A stretch of DNA of 48,288 nt from SKLM01 sp964514285 (GTDB lineage: Bacteria > Chloroflexota > Anaerolineae > B4-G1), in the NCBI GenBank assembly GCA_964514285.1, contig CAZEQC010000022.1:1-48288 (forward strand). Direction: 5' to 3'. This document shows, in pieces, positions 24,519-33,376 of this stretch; within the stretch, counting starts at the first letter, position 1; every line of letters begins with the position of its first letter. Below the pieces are notes generated by a model, which searched no databases, was not told the origin of the DNA, and was given only the letters and a program-made list of their open reading frames with translations. Made by a program: the position numbers and the translations under genes.

Positions 24519-27314
24519 TTATCCATACACGTTCAACGGCTCCATTTCCTCCCAGTTTGGTCCTGCCTTGAGATCGACTTCGAGTGGGGCGTCTAGTTCA
24601 AAGGCACCTTCCATCGTCTCACACATCAGCTTGCTCACGTCCTCCACCTCGTCCGCCGGTGCTTCCACGATCAACTCGTCGTGCACTTGAAGGATCATGC
24701 GGGAGCGACATTCTCGATCTCGGAGCGCTTGATGGAGGCGGATCATCGCGATCTTGATGATGTCCGCGGCGGTCCCCTGGATGGGTGCGTTGATCGCCAT
24801 CCGCTCGGCGGCCTGACGCGCATAGTGAGACGCCTTGCTGCCTGGCTGCAGTTCTGGGAAGTATCGCCGCCGTCCCAGCAGCGTCTCCACGTACCCCTGT
24901 CGTGCGGCTAACACCTTTGTCTGTTGAATGTACTTGCGCACCCTGGGGAAGCGCTCGAAGTACTTAGCGATGAAGTCCTCCGCCTCCGGTTGGGTCAGCC
25001 CCGTCGCCTGCGCCAGACCATAAGCTGTTTGACCATAGGAGAGCCCGAAGTTGACCGTCTTGGCCAGCCGGCGCTGGTTAGGTGTTACCTCTTCCAAGGG
25101 GATATCTAGGATCGCGGCAGCGGTGCTGGCGTGGATATCCTCCCCGCGTGCGAAGGCGCCCAGCAAGCCTTCATCGCCGGAAACGTGAGCCATCACGCGC
25201 AACTCCACCTGCGAGTAGTCGGCAGCGACGAGAGTCCAGCCCACCTCGGCGACGAAGGCGCGGCGCACGTGCCGGCCCAACTCCGTACGGACGGGGATGT
25301 TTTGGAGATTGGGATCGCTGGAGCTGAGACGTCCCGTCACCGTCCCTGTCTGGTTATACGACGTGTGCAGCCGACCGGTCTCTGGCTTGACCAGGCGGGG
25401 AAGGGCGTCGACGTACGTCGATTTCAGTTTTGAGATAGATCGGTACTCCAGCACCAGGTCAATGACCGGATGCCTATCCTGCAAGCGCTCCAAGACGCTC
25501 GCCGCCGTTGAATAGTGTCCCGTCTTGGTCCGTCGCACACCCTGCGAGGGCAGGCCCAAGGTCTTGAACAGCGCGTCGGAGAGCTGTTGTGTCGAGTTCA
25601 CGTTGAACGTGTATCCCACCAGGTCGTAGATCTCACTCTCGATCTCTGCCAGTCGATCCGCCAGGCGCTTCGACATCTGTTCTAGCTGCTCGACGTCGAA
25701 TCCAACGCCGGCCTGCTCCATCGCTGCCAACACGGGCACCAGGGGCATCTCAACCTCGGTGAACAGCGACCATAGCTCTCTTTCCTTCAGTTCCGACGTG
25801 AGGACGGATCCGAGCCGATGGGTCATATCAACATCCGCACAAGCGTAGGGGGCCACCCGCTCGACTGCTACTTGGCGCATCGTCAGTTGGTCCCTACCCG
25901 TGCCGATCAAATCGGTGATCGGCGTCATCCGTTCGTGAAGGCGTGTCCAGGCAAGATTCTTCAGCGCCAGGTTCTGCGAGGAAGGGTCCAGCAGCCACTC
26001 GGCGATCATGGTGTCAAAACCCAGATTTTCGATCTCGCTGCCGTGCCGCTCGAGCACGATCAGGTCGTACTTGATGTTGTGTCCTTGTTTGGCGATCCCT
26101 GCGTCGCCCAGCAGGGCCTTCAAGGCCTCAGTGGTCGCCTCCACTGGTAGCTGTGGGTCGCCAAGAGGGGCGCTGAGAGGCACGTAGTAGCCTCGCTGAG
26201 CACTGTCTGTGAGCGCTATCCCGACCAGCTGAGCCTCCATCGAGTCAACGCTCGTTGTTTCTGTGTCGATAGTCAGCATCGCTGCTCCCTCCAAGCTGCT
26301 GACCAGCTGATGGAGACCTTCCAAGTCTGAGATGATCTCATACTGGGCGACATCCTCTTCGGTAGGCGCGGCCATCTCGCTTTCTAGGCTCTCTTCGCTG
26401 AACATGCTCAGTTGGTGCGCGACCCCTGCCGATTGCAGCGATCGTGGCTCAGGCAACCGGTCGATCAACGAAGTGAACTCCATCTCGTGGAAGAGATCCA
26501 ACACTTCCTCATAGTCAAACGATCTGACCCGACAAGCCTCCAGATCAAGCGTCACGGGAGCGTCACGCACGATCTTGGCCAGTTGGCGGCTCAGAAACGC
26601 TTCCGCCCGCCCCTCCTCCAGCCTGTTCCGGAAGCGCGTCGAGATCTCGTCCAGGTGTTCGTAGATTTCCTCTAGCGAGTCGTATCGCTTCAGTAGCTTG
26701 GTGGCCGTCTTCTCGCCAACGCCGTAGACGCCTGGGATATTGTCGGACTTATCGCCCATTAAGGCCTTGTAATCCACCAGCCGGCCGGGCTCAAGACCAT
26801 CGTATCGTTCTTCGACCTCCTCCACGTCGTAGATCACGGTATCGGAGAATCTCCATCGGGAGGTCAGCACGCGAGTATGGTCATCGACCAGCTGCAGGAG
26901 ATCCATATCCCCGGTCACGATCAACGTGTCCACCCCTCTTTCCTCCGCTTGTCGCGTCAAGGTGCCCAGAAGATCGTCGGCTTCATACCCCTCTTGTTCG
27001 TAGATGGGGATATCGAGCGTCTCGACCACGCTTCGGACACGCTCCATCTGAGCACGCAGTTCTTCCGGCATCTTGGCTCGGTGAGCTTTATAGTCCTCGT
27101 ACACCTCGTGACGAAAGGTCGGCCCTTTGTCGAAGGTCACGGCGATGTGCGTGGGTTCTTCATCCTCCAAGACCTTGAGAAGCATGGAGGTGAATCCATA
27201 GACAGCGTTCGTTAGCTCGCCCTTTGACGTTGTCAGATCCTTGGGCAGAGCGTGATAGGCGCGATAGGCTAGGGCGTGTCCGTCGATCAGAATCAGTTTC
27301 TTCTCTTCGGGCAT
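24519..27314 (-). CDS. polA: DNA polymerase I
   Basis: Pol I fills gaps and removes RNA primers. The 931-residue protein has three domains: 5'-3' flap exonuclease (about 1-290, with ILIDGHALAYRAYHAL and VTGDMDLLQLVD), 3'-5' proofreading exonuclease (about 310-500) and polymerase (about 520-931). The proofreading residues look intact: DTET in exo I, GHNIKYD in exo II and YACAD in exo III. Polymerase motifs are DYSQVELRVMAH (A), RRLAKTVNFGLSYG (B, with the Phe that favours deoxynucleotides over dideoxy) and QVHDELIVEAP (C). ATG at 27314 was chosen over a 44-codon upstream extension because GGGGGAG precedes it. Confidence 0.97.
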   Translation of the reverse strand: MPEEKKLILIDGHALAYRAYHALPKDLTTSKGELTNAVYGFTSMLLKVLEDEEPTHIAVTFDKGPTFRHEVYEDYKAHRAKMPEELRAQMERVRSVVETLDIPIYEQEGYEADDLLGTLTRQAEERGVDTLIVTGDMDLLQLVDDHTRVLTSRWRFSDTVIYDVEEVEERYDGLEPGRLVDYKALMGDKSDNIPGVYGVGEKTATKLLKRYDSLEEIYEHLDEISTRFRNRLEEGRAEAFLSRQLAKIVRDAPVTLDLEACRVRSFDYEEVLDLFHEMEFTSLIDRLPEPRSLQSAGVAHQLSMFSEESLESEMAAPTEEDVAQYEIISDLEGLHQLVSSLEGAAMLTIDTETTSVDSMEAQLVGIALTDSAQRGYYVPLSAPLGDPQLPVEATTEALKALLGDAGIAKQGHNIKYDLIVLERHGSEIENLGFDTMIAEWLLDPSSQNLALKNLAWTRLHERMTPITDLIGTGRDQLTMRQVAVERVAPYACADVDMTHRLGSVLTSELKERELWSLFTEVEMPLVPVLAAMEQAGVGFDVEQLEQMSKRLADRLAEIESEIYDLVGYTFNVNSTQQLSDALFKTLGLPSQGVRRTKTGHYSTAASVLERLQDRHPVIDLVLEYRSISKLKSTYVDALPRLVKPETGRLHTSYNQTGTVTGRLSSSDPNLQNIPVRTELGRHVRRAFVAEVGWTLVAADYSQVELRVMAHVSGDEGLLGAFARGEDIHASTAAAILDIPLEEVTPNQRRLAKTVNFGLSYGQTAYGLAQATGLTQPEAEDFIAKYFERFPRVRKYIQQTKVLAARQGYVETLLGRRRYFPELQPGSKASHYARQAAERMAINAPIQGTAADIIKIAMIRLHQALRDRECRSRMILQVHDELIVEAPADEVEDVSKLMCETMEGAFELDAPLEVDLKAGPNWEEMEPLNVYG

Positions 27315-27438
27315 AGAACTCCCCCGGTCTCTAGTGACCTTCGTGTATTTAGCTTCAAATCGCAGCCGGGCAAGGTCCGGTGCCCTCGCTTGGCTTTCCT
27401 TGTGCAGATCAAGGGGTCTCTCACGTCTGGTAAGACGG

Positions 27439-28281
27439 TCAAGCACCCGCCAGGAGATCGCGGAGGCGTTTCATCGTCGCCCTTGCTTGATGACGAAGAA
27501 ACCCTAAGGTGACGTCAGGGGGCACAATGACCGATAGAAGGATGTCCTCGATGATCGTCACTGCGTAGAGCATATGCTCGTCGCCCACCACGTTCTGTTC
27601 GAAGCGCTGTTGCTCCCGTCCTAAGGTCCGGGCTGCTTGAGCTGAGAGGCGGCAGCTCTGCGAGACGACGTGGGCCAACGTCTCAAGCCCCTCGTCGCTC
27701 AAACGACCAACGCTGCTCAGAATGTCGTCCTCCCTCGTGAGCAGCACGGCATCGGCATTGACCTCTCTGGCCAGGATCCTTAGCTCACGATTCACCGGCG
27801 CGGATCCTGCCCGCGACGTGTCTGCTGCCTCGACGACGACTTCTTGTTCTTTCTCCTCATCCGCCGGTCTGGAGACCGCAACAGGTTCTTCGAGCCCTCT
27901 CAATGGCTTTGTCAGAGCAGCGTCGAGCAGCTCAGGAAGATCGGGGAGAAAGAAAGGTTTTGGCAGCACACCCTGAATCTCCAGGTCCCCTAGATCCTCG
28001 GAAAGCACGTTGCCCTTGAGGGGAATCAGCATGAGGCGGAGATCGGCCTGCTCCTTCCGCAGTTCGCGAGCAACTGCCTCGCCGTCCAGGTCGTCTACAG
28101 CGTCGATCCCCATATCCACGATCGCCAGGTCGAACGTGTTCTCGGATGCCAACGCCAGCGCTTCGTCGCCAGCATGAGCGACGGTGGCCTGGAAGTCATC
28201 GTCTTGCTCCAGGCTCTCCTTGAGCATCATGGCAAAGCCTGGGTTGCTGTCCACGATCAGGATGGAGGGTGTCTCTTTCAT
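27439..28281 (-). CDS. Receiver domain fused to a Roadblock/LC7-like domain
   Basis: The 280-residue protein begins with a response-regulator receiver domain (about residues 1-125). It has ILIVDSNPG at strand 1, the likely phosphorylated Asp in LAIVDMGID, and the conserved Lys in VLPKPFF. One of the usual two acidic residues at strand 1 is replaced by Ser/Asn. After a variable, acidic linker (about 125-165), residues 170-280 look like a Roadblock/LC7 (MglB-like) domain, with ADAVLLTREDDILSSVGRLS and ILLSVIVPPDVTLGFLRHQA. Such domains often regulate small GTPases. No histidine kinase or GTPase gene is nearby. I chose ATG at 28281 because GGGAG precedes it. The Roadblock call is moderately sure. 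Confidence 0.75.
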   Translation of the reverse strand: MKETPSILIVDSNPGFAMMLKESLEQDDDFQATVAHAGDEALALASENTFDLAIVDMGIDAVDDLDGEAVARELRKEQADLRLMLIPLKGNVLSEDLGDLEIQGVLPKPFFLPDLPELLDAALTKPLRGLEEPVAVSRPADEEKEQEVVVEAADTSRAGSAPVNRELRILAREVNADAVLLTREDDILSSVGRLSDEGLETLAHVVSQSCRLSAQAARTLGREQQRFEQNVVGDEHMLYAVTIIEDILLSVIVPPDVTLGFLRHQARATMKRLRDLLAGA

Positions 28282-28374
28282 CTGAGTTGCTCCCATCGAT
28301 GCTCTGCGTCGTGCTGTGAGGGATGCTTCATGGGCGTTGCTTGCCTGAGGCCCAATGGCTGCGTGGCGATCCTT

Positions 28375-28956
28375 CTACGCCGTCTCTTCCTGAAGGATGA
28401 TGTCCTCAAGCGCGCGCTTGGGTACGTGGTGGACGTTGTCCTCATCTCGATAGTACTTGATGTCGCCGTCGGATCCCACCTCTTCGAGCACGACCTTCTC
28501 TTTCGGCTCGCCCAACGCAAGAGCGAGAAGGATCTCATACCGCTCGGCGATTTCCAGCGTCTCTCGGAGACCCCTGCGATCGAGGGCGCCCAGGATGCAG
28601 CCACCCAGGCCGCGCTCCGTCGCGCCCAGCATGATCGACTGAGCCGCGATGCCGTGATCGCATCCAAATGACGGTTGGACAGCTGTATCACCTAGGATGA
28701 TGATGTAGGCGGCTGGCCGTTCTCCTTCGGGGGGGCCATCCCAGTCCTTTAGGTAACCCGCCCATCGCGTGTGAGGGAAGACATCCGCGTTGATCTCCGA
28801 TCCGGAGACCAGGATGTACTTAAGTGGTTGCAGATTAGCACCCGAGGCCGATAGGCGTGCTAGGTTCACCAGAGACCGAAGGGTCTCCATACTCACATCA
28901 GTCTGCTGATTAAAGCGGCGATAGCTGCGGTTCTTTACTATCAAGTCCTCCAGCAT
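28375..28956 (-). CDS. Nitroreductase-family flavoprotein
   Basis: This 193-residue protein belongs to the FMN-dependent nitroreductase superfamily. It starts with the typical NRSYRRFNQQTDVS (FMN-contacting Arg residues), followed by LVNLARLSASGANLQPLKYI and GIAAQSIMLGATERGLGGCILGAL (about residues 104-127). The family reduces nitro groups, quinones or other acceptors with NAD(P)H, so the natural substrate is unknown. It lies 39 bp after the aldo/keto reductase gene, in what appears to be a redox operon with it and the 2-hydroxyacid dehydrogenase. Confidence 0.9.
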   Translation of the reverse strand: MLEDLIVKNRSYRRFNQQTDVSMETLRSLVNLARLSASGANLQPLKYILVSGSEINADVFPHTRWAGYLKDWDGPPEGERPAAYIIILGDTAVQPSFGCDHGIAAQSIMLGATERGLGGCILGALDRRGLRETLEIAERYEILLALALGEPKEKVVLEEVGSDGDIKYYRDEDNVHHVPKRALEDIILQEETA

Positions 28957-28995
28957 GGTCTCTCCTCTGTCTAGGTTGTCTCTTCGAAGGCCTGA

Positions 28996-30150
28996 TCACG
29001 GAAGCTCACAAACGTACGGGGCGCCCTCGCCCAGCACCTCGTGGACGTGAACCATCCAGTCGCTGATAGGAATGCTCTGTGGGCACTGATCTTCACATTC
29101 GAGGCAGGCCACGCAGGCGCTGGCGCGCTTCTCTTCGTCCAGAAATCCATATGACCGCCGTGCATGGTCTGGCTTGCCATACATCAAGCCTTGGTTGTAG
29201 ATTTCGAAGTTACGGGGGATGTCGACGCCGTGCGGGCAAGGCATACAGTAATTACACTGCGTGCACGCGATAGGACATAAGGTTTCATACGTCTCTCGCA
29301 CGCGATCGATGATAGCTTGCTCTTCCTCCGTCAGAACACCAACACCGGATGCATCAGCGCTTGCCACGTTCTCCTCAACGTGTCGCATAGTGCTCATCCC
29401 GCTGAGTACCACCGAGATCTCTGGCTGATGCCACAGCCACTGGAGGGCCCAATCGGCCGGCGTGCGCGACGTTGGGGCTTCGCTCCAGATCTCTTGCACC
29501 GGTTCGGGCGGATCGACCAACCGTCCACCGAGCAGGGGTTCCATGATGACCACTGCCAGGCCTTTCGACGCAGCGTAGCGCAGCCCCTTGCTGCCGGCCT
29601 GATTCTCGGTGTCCATATAGTTGTACTGGATCTGACAGAAGGTCCAGTCGTAGGCATCGACGATCTCCTCGAAGACCGCATATTCGTCATGGAACGAGAA
29701 GCCTAAGTGGTCGATGCGTCCATCGCTCTTTGCCTTCTCGGCCCAATCGAGGACACCAAGATTGTGCAGTTTCTTCCACCACGTCTCCCGCAAGGCGTGG
29801 AGGAGGTAGAAGTCGATATGATCCGTCTGTAGCCTCTCAATCTGCTCGTTGAGGTACCTGTCGAAATCCTCCCACTCTTCGATCTTCCACGAGGGCAGTT
29901 TCGTGGCCAGCCGAATTTTTTCCCGATAGCCGTCCTGGAGCGCGCGTCCTACGAACGGCTCGCTGTTCCCGCCGTGATAGGGATAGGCCGTGTCGACGTA
30001 GTTCACGCCGTGGTCGATAGCGTAACGCAGCATCTTGGCCGCCTCTGCCTCGTCGATGGCTTCGTTTCCGTTCTCCGTTGGGAATCGCATGCAACCGAAG
30101 CCCAGTGCCGAGGCGTTCCAGTCTAATTTCCCGAATTGACGGTAATTCAT
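28996..30150 (-). CDS. Aldo/keto reductase with C-terminal ferredoxin-like Fe-S region
   Basis: The 384-residue protein has an aldo/keto reductase barrel (about 1-270) with the catalytic tetrad visible: Asp and Tyr in YVDTAYPYH, Lys in LATKLPSW and His in FYLLHALRE. The C-terminal 110 residues carry two cysteine clusters, CPIACTQCNYCMPCPHGVD and ACVACLECEDQCPQSIPI, typical of the predicted Fe-S oxidoreductases of the aldo/keto reductase superfamily (COG1453). Electrons may thus pass between an Fe-S cluster and a nicotinamide. The ATG at 30150 is preceded by GAGGAAGGG. The dehydrogenase gene upstream ends 13 bp before it. Confidence 0.93.
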   Translation of the reverse strand: MNYRQFGKLDWNASALGFGCMRFPTENGNEAIDEAEAAKMLRYAIDHGVNYVDTAYPYHGGNSEPFVGRALQDGYREKIRLATKLPSWKIEEWEDFDRYLNEQIERLQTDHIDFYLLHALRETWWKKLHNLGVLDWAEKAKSDGRIDHLGFSFHDEYAVFEEIVDAYDWTFCQIQYNYMDTENQAGSKGLRYAASKGLAVVIMEPLLGGRLVDPPEPVQEIWSEAPTSRTPADWALQWLWHQPEISVVLSGMSTMRHVEENVASADASGVGVLTEEEQAIIDRVRETYETLCPIACTQCNYCMPCPHGVDIPRNFEIYNQGLMYGKPDHARRSYGFLDEEKRASACVACLECEDQCPQSIPISDWMVHVHEVLGEGAPYVCELP

Positions 30151-30163
30151 CCCTTCCTCTCTG

Positions 30164-31141
30164 TCAGTATCCAAGTTCTTTGTCGACGACGTTTCTCAGG
30201 GTCTCTCCCGCTACATAGCGCTCCAGGTTGTCCAGAAAGACTGCCAGAGCACGCTTGTGATAGTGAGGTGTGATGCCGGCATAGTGTGACGTGATGATCA
30301 CGTTTTCAAACCCCCACAGGGGGGAGTCGCTCGGCAATGGTTCTGTCTCGAAAACGTCGAGACCTGCGCCTGCTATGCTGCCCTCTCGCAGGGCCTCGAT
30401 CAGGGCCTGTTCATCAATCGTGCTGCCCCGACCAACGTTGACGATGAAGGACGTTGGCTTCATAGCCCGCAGCTCCCGTTCAGTGATCATCCCGCGAGTC
30501 TCCTCTGTCAGGGGGACGGTGACGATCACGAAGTCGGCCTGCGGCAGAAGGTCGAGAAGATCATCGGGGCCGAACATCGCTTCGACGCCTAGAGCGCCAA
30601 CGGTGGGGTCCCGTCGAACACCTAAGACTTGGATGTCCATCGCGGCTGCCACCTGGGCGGTTCTTTCGCCGATAGCACCGACGCCAATCAAGAGCATAGT
30701 CTTCCCGGCCAATTCGAAAAGATGATCATGCTCATCTTGAGGAATCCATTGCCGGTGCCTCTGGGCATCTAGCGCCTGGGGCAGCTCCCGAGCCAGGGCC
30801 AGGAGAAAGGCGAAAATGTGCTCCGTAATCTGAATAGCGTGGATACCGGACGTGCTGGTGAGCACGAAGTCGGCCTCGGCTGCCTCAGGATGCCGCAGAA
30901 GCCAGTCAGCACCCGCGGACCATTGCTGAAGCCAACGCAAGCTTGAGGCCTGGGATAGCAGGTCGGCAGGGAACCAGCCCGCCGCAACCTCGATATCGTC
31001 AAGCATGGCCTCTATCTTGTCGCGATCACGCGTCATAACGACAGAGGCGTCGTCCGGTGCAGTCTCTTTAACCTGAGCCACTTGATCGCTCGAGAGGGTA
31101 TCGGGCTCAAAGGCTAGTAGGATTGTCTTCGTCTTATCCAT
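30164..31141 (-). CDS. D-isomer-specific 2-hydroxyacid dehydrogenase family protein
   Basis: This 325-residue NAD(P)-dependent enzyme reduces 2-keto acids or oxidises D-2-hydroxy acids. It has the Rossmann motif LIGVGAIGERTAQVAAAMDI (about residues 144-163), the NVGRGSTIDEQALIEAL block with the catalytic Arg, the GAGLDVFETEPLP block with the catalytic Glu, and SHYAGITP with the catalytic His. The substrate is uncertain (glyoxylate/hydroxypyruvate reductase-like enzymes look closest). ATG at 31141 was chosen over an upstream extension because a promoter (TTGTGC-17-TATAAT) lies within that extension. Confidence 0.9.
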   Translation of the reverse strand: MDKTKTILLAFEPDTLSSDQVAQVKETAPDDASVVMTRDRDKIEAMLDDIEVAAGWFPADLLSQASSLRWLQQWSAGADWLLRHPEAAEADFVLTSTSGIHAIQITEHIFAFLLALARELPQALDAQRHRQWIPQDEHDHLFELAGKTMLLIGVGAIGERTAQVAAAMDIQVLGVRRDPTVGALGVEAMFGPDDLLDLLPQADFVIVTVPLTEETRGMITERELRAMKPTSFIVNVGRGSTIDEQALIEALREGSIAGAGLDVFETEPLPSDSPLWGFENVIITSHYAGITPHYHKRALAVFLDNLERYVAGETLRNVVDKELGY

Positions 31142-31177
31142 TTCCGTTCCAGACTCCTTTTTCTGAGGCCATTGACC

Positions 31178-31206
31178 ATTATATCCCAACGGTGGCACTC
31201 GCACAA
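31178..31206 (-). promoter_or_regulatory. Promoter of the dehydrogenase / aldo-keto reductase / nitroreductase operon
   Basis: On the minus strand TTGTGC (31201-31206), a 17-bp spacer and a perfect TATAAT (31178-31183). The expected leader is about 30 nt and includes an AAAGGAG site. The same TTGTGC-17-TATAAT arrangement precedes the OsmC operon. Confidence 0.8.
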
Positions 31207-31291
31207 CTGTCCTGATCGTGCTCGTCATCGTGCGAAGAAGATGGCCCTTCCATCATCAGTTCTGAAGCCCTCGTATATTGGGCCATACTCG

Positions 31292-31320
31292 TTGACTTGT
31301 GTATCAGTTTCGTGTATACT
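31292..31320 (+). promoter_or_regulatory. Promoter of the secreted repeat-protein gene
   Basis: TTGACT (31292-31297), a 17-bp spacer and TATACT (31315-31320). The expected leader is about 23 nt and carries a GAGGGGGCTGAGG ribosome site before the ATG at 31350. Confidence 0.82.
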
Positions 31321-31349
31321 ACCATTGATTTGAGCAGAGGGGGCTGAGG

Positions 31350-32372
31350 ATGCAAAAGACGTACTTGATTGTTACAATGGTGCTGGCGACGGCTTTGCTC
31401 GCGGCGGGAGTGGCAAGCACAGATTCTCAGACTGCACGGTCGGATTGTCGCTACTTCAATGAGACTGGACACTGGGTGTGTGGCGAGTTCCTCGAGTTCT
31501 TCAATGCTCGGGGGGGCTTGGAGATTTTCGGCTATCCTCTCACAGAGGCCTTCGATGATCCTACTCACGCGGGTCTGCACGTCCAATACTTCCAAAGAGC
31601 CCGAATGGAGTGGCATCCGGGTAATCTGGCGCCGTACGATGTACAGTTGGGGTTGTTGGTCGACGAACTAGGTTATGATTTCCCCCCTGCTCAGCCGGAT
31701 CAGATTCCTTCCTCTAATGGGCCGCTCCATCACTATTTTCCTGAAACTCAGCACGTCGTCTCCTATAGTTTTCTAGATTACTTCCGCCAGCATGGCGGCC
31801 TTCAGATCTTCGGCTATCCCCGCTCTGAGTTTATGTATGAGGGGGGACGCATCGTGCAGTATTTCCAACGGGCTCGTATGGCCTGGCATCCGGAGAGTTC
31901 AACAGGCTCTCAGATGCGGCTGGCCAACTTGGGGGAGATCTACATCGAGGAATTCGGTCTCCCTGGGAACTACGATGAGCCCGTTCCCCGCTCCGCTCGG
32001 CCGAAGGCGTTCGGTACTGGCGCCTATACGTTCACCGAGGAAGGGGCAGCTAACGAGCAAGTGGTCACCGGCTTGACGGTCAATGCTTCGGTGGGCTCAA
32101 CAGTCACCGGCCGTCAGGGGACCCAGACTCTCTTCGTCTACGTCAACGATCAGCAGGAACGTCCCTTGGAGAACGTCTCCGTGACAGCTTTAGCTCGCTA
32201 TCCTTCCAGACGTCAACCGCTTGAATTCGCCCCCACCGACGAGAGCGGCTTCACCAAAGTGGAATTCGACATTCTCCCGACGCCTCCTGGGAAGTACGTG
32301 GTTATCGACGTGACTGCCTCTTACCAGGACTTGGGCGCGACGACACAGACCTTCTTCCTGCCGTGGTGGTAG
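31350..32372 (+). CDS. Secreted protein with two copies of a Chloroflexota-type repeat and a C-terminal Ig-like domain
   Basis: The 340-residue protein has a signal peptide (about residues 1-25) and then two copies of an about 75-residue repeat. The repeat is marked by FF-ARGGLEIFGYPLTE or DYFRQHGGLQIFGYPRSE, followed by VQYFQRARMEWHP or VQYFQRARMAWHP. The pattern recalls the LGFP-like repeats frequent in secreted Chloroflexota proteins, which may bind cell-wall or sugar polymers, but function is not known to me. The C-terminal 110 residues look like an Ig-like or carboxypeptidase-regulatory beta-sandwich (VNDQQERPLENVSVTALARY). It stands alone behind a good promoter and is convergent with the next gene. 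Confidence 0.78.
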   Translation: MQKTYLIVTMVLATALLAAGVASTDSQTARSDCRYFNETGHWVCGEFLEFFNARGGLEIFGYPLTEAFDDPTHAGLHVQYFQRARMEWHPGNLAPYDVQLGLLVDELGYDFPPAQPDQIPSSNGPLHHYFPETQHVVSYSFLDYFRQHGGLQIFGYPRSEFMYEGGRIVQYFQRARMAWHPESSTGSQMRLANLGEIYIEEFGLPGNYDEPVPRSARPKAFGTGAYTFTEEGAANEQVVTGLTVNASVGSTVTGRQGTQTLFVYVNDQQERPLENVSVTALARYPSRRQPLEFAPTDESGFTKVEFDILPTPPGKYVVIDVTASYQDLGATTQTFFLPWW

Positions 32373-32452
32373 CCCTATCCTAGGTCAAGATCTGACTCCC
32401 CGGAGCGGGCTTACGACCCGATTCCTCGACGCCCCCCGAATGGATCGACGCA

Positions 32453-33355
32453 TTACTCTGGGATGACGTTGACGGTCACAGGCAGCACGACGTAGTCCTG
32501 TCCCTCGCTGGTCATAACACGATTCCCTACGTTCTCGGGATCATATAGGCCCACGTAGACGGTCGCCTGACCCGTGTTGTTGTCGACCCCCGATTTGAAG
32601 GTCATCTGATGAGTGTCCCTGATCGTCTCACCCGTCTCCCAGTCACTGGTGTTCTCTGCTCCACCAGCGGGAGGCCCGTCGTGCTGAGCGATCAGTTGCC
32701 CGTTCTCTAGAATGAGATGGGTGAAGACTCTGTAGTCTGTTGGGCTCTCCCCCTCTAGCCCCTGCCAGTAGAGTGTCACGACCAAGGGCCCATTCACGAC
32801 AACTTCGGTAGAGGACAGCTCCCAGCCAACCAAGGCACCGAAGTCACCGAACCGAACCTCCATAGCGCCGGATAGAGGGCCTTCTGCCAGACGGGTCGGA
32901 GGGGGCGTTGGCGTTGGTGACGTGGTCGCCGCTGACGTCGGGGGGATGGTGGGGGCCAGCGGGCGGGTTGCTGGCGGTGGTGTGGCGGTCTGCGGGCCCA
33001 TCGTCGGCATGGCTATCGAATCTGTAACCGTCGACGTGGCCCCTGGCGTGGGTGGCTTCACCCCAGAACGGGGGGTCGACGTAGGTAGGGGGGACGTTGG
33101 ATCATACGCGGGAATGCTGGCCAGCACAAGTCTGGTGCCGATGAAGACGAGCAAGGATAGCGCAACGAATAGAAAGACCAGGGCCCAGGCTCTGACAGCA
33201 CGAACCGTGGCCGTCTCGTGTTCAAGAGTGAACATCGCCAGACTCCGCTCTCGTTGAGCGGCCAGGGCGCGTACCAGGTAGATCAGGGCCCCGATAGCGC
33301 ATGCAACATAGAGGATCCAGGCGTGATCAACCAGCCACCGGAGAATGATGTTCAT
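32453..33355 (-). CDS. Two-TM protein with Thr/Pro linker and extracytoplasmic beta domain
   Basis: This 300-residue protein has two N-terminal membrane helices (about residues 8-30 and 50-78), then a Thr/Pro-rich linker (about 85-160), and a beta-rich outer domain (about 162-300). The outer domain contains VVVNGPLVVTLYWQGLEG, YRVFTHLILENGQLIAQHDG, and ATVYVGLYDPE. The same kind of segment appears in the DUF2723 protein at 42146-44842 (VALFVQLIGPDGKLWS) and is often attached to membrane glycosyltransferases in Chloroflexota. I do not know its function; carbohydrate binding is a guess. It follows the pnp gene by 21 bp and is probably cotranscribed with it. Confidence 0.7.
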   Translation of the reverse strand: MNIILRWLVDHAWILYVACAIGALIYLVRALAAQRERSLAMFTLEHETATVRAVRAWALVFLFVALSLLVFIGTRLVLASIPAYDPTSPLPTSTPRSGVKPPTPGATSTVTDSIAMPTMGPQTATPPPATRPLAPTIPPTSAATTSPTPTPPPTRLAEGPLSGAMEVRFGDFGALVGWELSSTEVVVNGPLVVTLYWQGLEGESPTDYRVFTHLILENGQLIAQHDGPPAGGAENTSDWETGETIRDTHQMTFKSGVDNNTGQATVYVGLYDPENVGNRVMTSEGQDYVVLPVTVNVIPE

Positions 33356-33376
33356 TGGGCTTTTAGGCTCTTGCTC

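Noticed and set aside
27315..27446. 44-residue N-terminal extension of DNA polymerase I
   Set aside because: Pol I normally starts just before ILIDGHALAYRAYHAL; ATG at 27314 has a ribosome site.
32391..32417. Second copy of the mutS palindrome
   Set aside because: AAGATCTGACTCCCCGG resembles one arm only, and there is no matching second arm.
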